Below, in pieces: positions 6,218-6,700 of a DNA stretch of 6,700 bases. The notes below the pieces were generated by a model, which saw nothing but the letters and a program-made list of their open reading frames with translations, was not told the DNA's origin and ran no database searches. Position 1 is the first letter of the stretch. Every line of letters starts with the position of its first letter. Made by a program: the position numbers and the translations under genes. Origin of the DNA: Acidobacteriota bacterium (lineage in GTDB: Bacteria; Acidobacteriota; Terriglobia; Acidiferrales; UBA7541); assembly GCA_016179005.1 (NCBI GenBank), contig JACOSF010000275.1, forward strand, positions 1 through 6,700. Reading direction: 5' to 3'.

Positions 6218-6273
6218 CGCCGGCGTCTCGCCGGCTCCTTCGTCAAAAGAGCCGCCGGGACGGCGGCGCTACA
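6213..6273. repeat. REPIN-like inverted REP doublet with GTAG heads
   Basis: Two 25-base arms (6213-6237 and 6249-6273) are inverted copies with three differences, around an 11-base spacer. Each arm begins, read inward, with TGTAGC and then a perfect 7-bp hairpin with a 3-base loop (6219-6235 and 6251-6267). Two of the three differences swap one base pair of that hairpin (6223-6231 is G-C; the matching pair 6263-6255 is inverted), and the third is in the loop. So each hairpin is kept intact separately. A GTAG tetranucleotide at the foot of a palindrome is the hallmark of REP elements served by RAYT (TnpA_REP) transposases, and two in inverted order make a REPIN. Whether the genome has many copies and a RAYT gene cannot be seen here. 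Confidence 0.75.
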
Positions 6274-6275
6274 AT
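6270..6275 (+). promoter_or_regulatory. Candidate -10 box of the acyl-CoA ligase gene
   Basis: TACAAT lies 32 bases before the ligase ATG. Its first three bases plus the next A come from the outer end of the repeat's right arm. No good -35 box is found at the right distance, since that position lies within the repeat. Reading through from the upstream gene is an alternative. Confidence 0.35.
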
Positions 6276-6307
6276 TGCGCACAAATCGTGCGACACTTGT
6301 GCTGAAT

Positions 6308-6700
6308 ATGGCCCGGTCCCTCCTCACCGACTATCTCGACAATTTTTACCGTTACGGGTCGTGCGTCGCCTACGTCCACCGCCGCGGCTATCGCACCGAG
6401 CGCTGGACCTACCGCCGCGTGGTGGAGACGGCCAACCGGTTCGCGCGCGAGCTCGAAGCGCGGCAGATCGGCAAGGGCGACCGCGTCGTAGTGTGGGGCG
6501 AAAACTGCGCCGAGTGGGTGGCGGCGTTTTACGGCTGCGCGCTGCGCGGCGCGGTGGTGGTGCCGATGGACCGCATCGCCGCGGAGGATTTCGCAGCCCG
6601 CGTTTCACAGCAAGTGAGCGCCAAGCTGCTCGTCCGCTCGCGCGAGCTGCCGCCTCTCGACAATTCCCTTCCCACCATGATTCTCGAAGAACTTGCCGAA
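6308..6700 (+). CDS. AMP-forming acyl-CoA synthetase/ligase, N-terminal part (runs off window)
   Basis: The frame is open from an ATG at 6308 to the window edge, giving 131 residues. The sequence matches the N-terminal subdomain of the ANL superfamily (acyl-CoA synthetases): ERWTYRRVVETANRFARELE (31-50), then GKGDRVVVWGENCAEWVAAF (55-74) and YGCALRGAVVVPMD (75-88). Such enzymes activate a carboxylic acid with ATP to an acyl-adenylate and then transfer it, usually to coenzyme A. The P-loop, adenylate-binding and hinge motifs lie beyond the window, so substrate and completeness cannot be judged. The start of the protein (SLLTDYLDNFYRYG) and the style of this region recall long-chain fatty acid ligases. 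No Shine-Dalgarno is visible. Its position after a membrane protein gene could mean a link to lipid metabolism at the membrane, but that is speculation. Confidence 0.88.
   Translation, partial: MARSLLTDYLDNFYRYGSCVAYVHRRGYRTERWTYRRVVETANRFARELEARQIGKGDRVVVWGENCAEWVAAFYGCALRGAVVVPMDRIAAEDFAARVSQQVSAKLLVRSRELPPLDNSLPTMILEELAE

Overview
The window looks like a piece of a chromosome from a moderately GC-rich Gram-negative soil-type bacterium, most likely an acidobacterium of the Solibacter/Bryobacter kind. This is inference, from the style of the FHA protein, the hybrid kinase, the AMP-binding ligase and the repeated TACAAT-type -10 boxes; no marker gene is present to prove it. No tRNA, rRNA, CRISPR array, transposase or phage gene was seen.

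Layout. Positions 1-678 (minus) hold the N-terminal 226 residues of an FHA signalling protein cut by the window edge. Positions 679-1065 are non-coding and end in a strong intrinsic terminator belonging to the next minus-strand gene, a 67-residue CspA-type cold-shock protein (1066-1269). Its upstream region (1270-1617) is unusually structured: a perfect 13-bp hairpin with a T-rich tail lies in the presumed csp leader, and a second long hairpin lies further up. On the plus strand follow an exported protein made of two related halves (1618-2370), an HxlR-family regulator with a very close promoter and operator-like palindromes (2493-3005), a membrane-anchored PAS-PAS hybrid histidine kinase (3245-5368) behind a good sigma70-type promoter, a six-helix membrane protein of unknown function (5492-6217), and the start of an AMP-forming acyl-CoA ligase (6308 to the edge).

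Most notable element. Between the membrane protein and the ligase is a 61-bp inverted pair of GTAG-headed hairpins (6213-6273). Each arm folds on its own into a perfect 7-bp stem, and the stem differences between the arms compensate each other. This is the architecture of a REPIN (an inverted REP doublet mobilised by RAYT transposases). It supplies the stop codon of the upstream gene and the first three bases of the TACAAT box of the downstream gene.

How the genes relate. Several are regulatory or signalling (FHA protein, CspA, HxlR, hybrid kinase), but promoters, terminators and gaps suggest mostly separate transcription units, not one pathway. The membrane protein and ligase may form a functional pair, on adjacency alone. 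No convincing new multi-gene defence or biosynthetic system is visible; the unusual content is at the level of repeats, leaders and regulatory sites.
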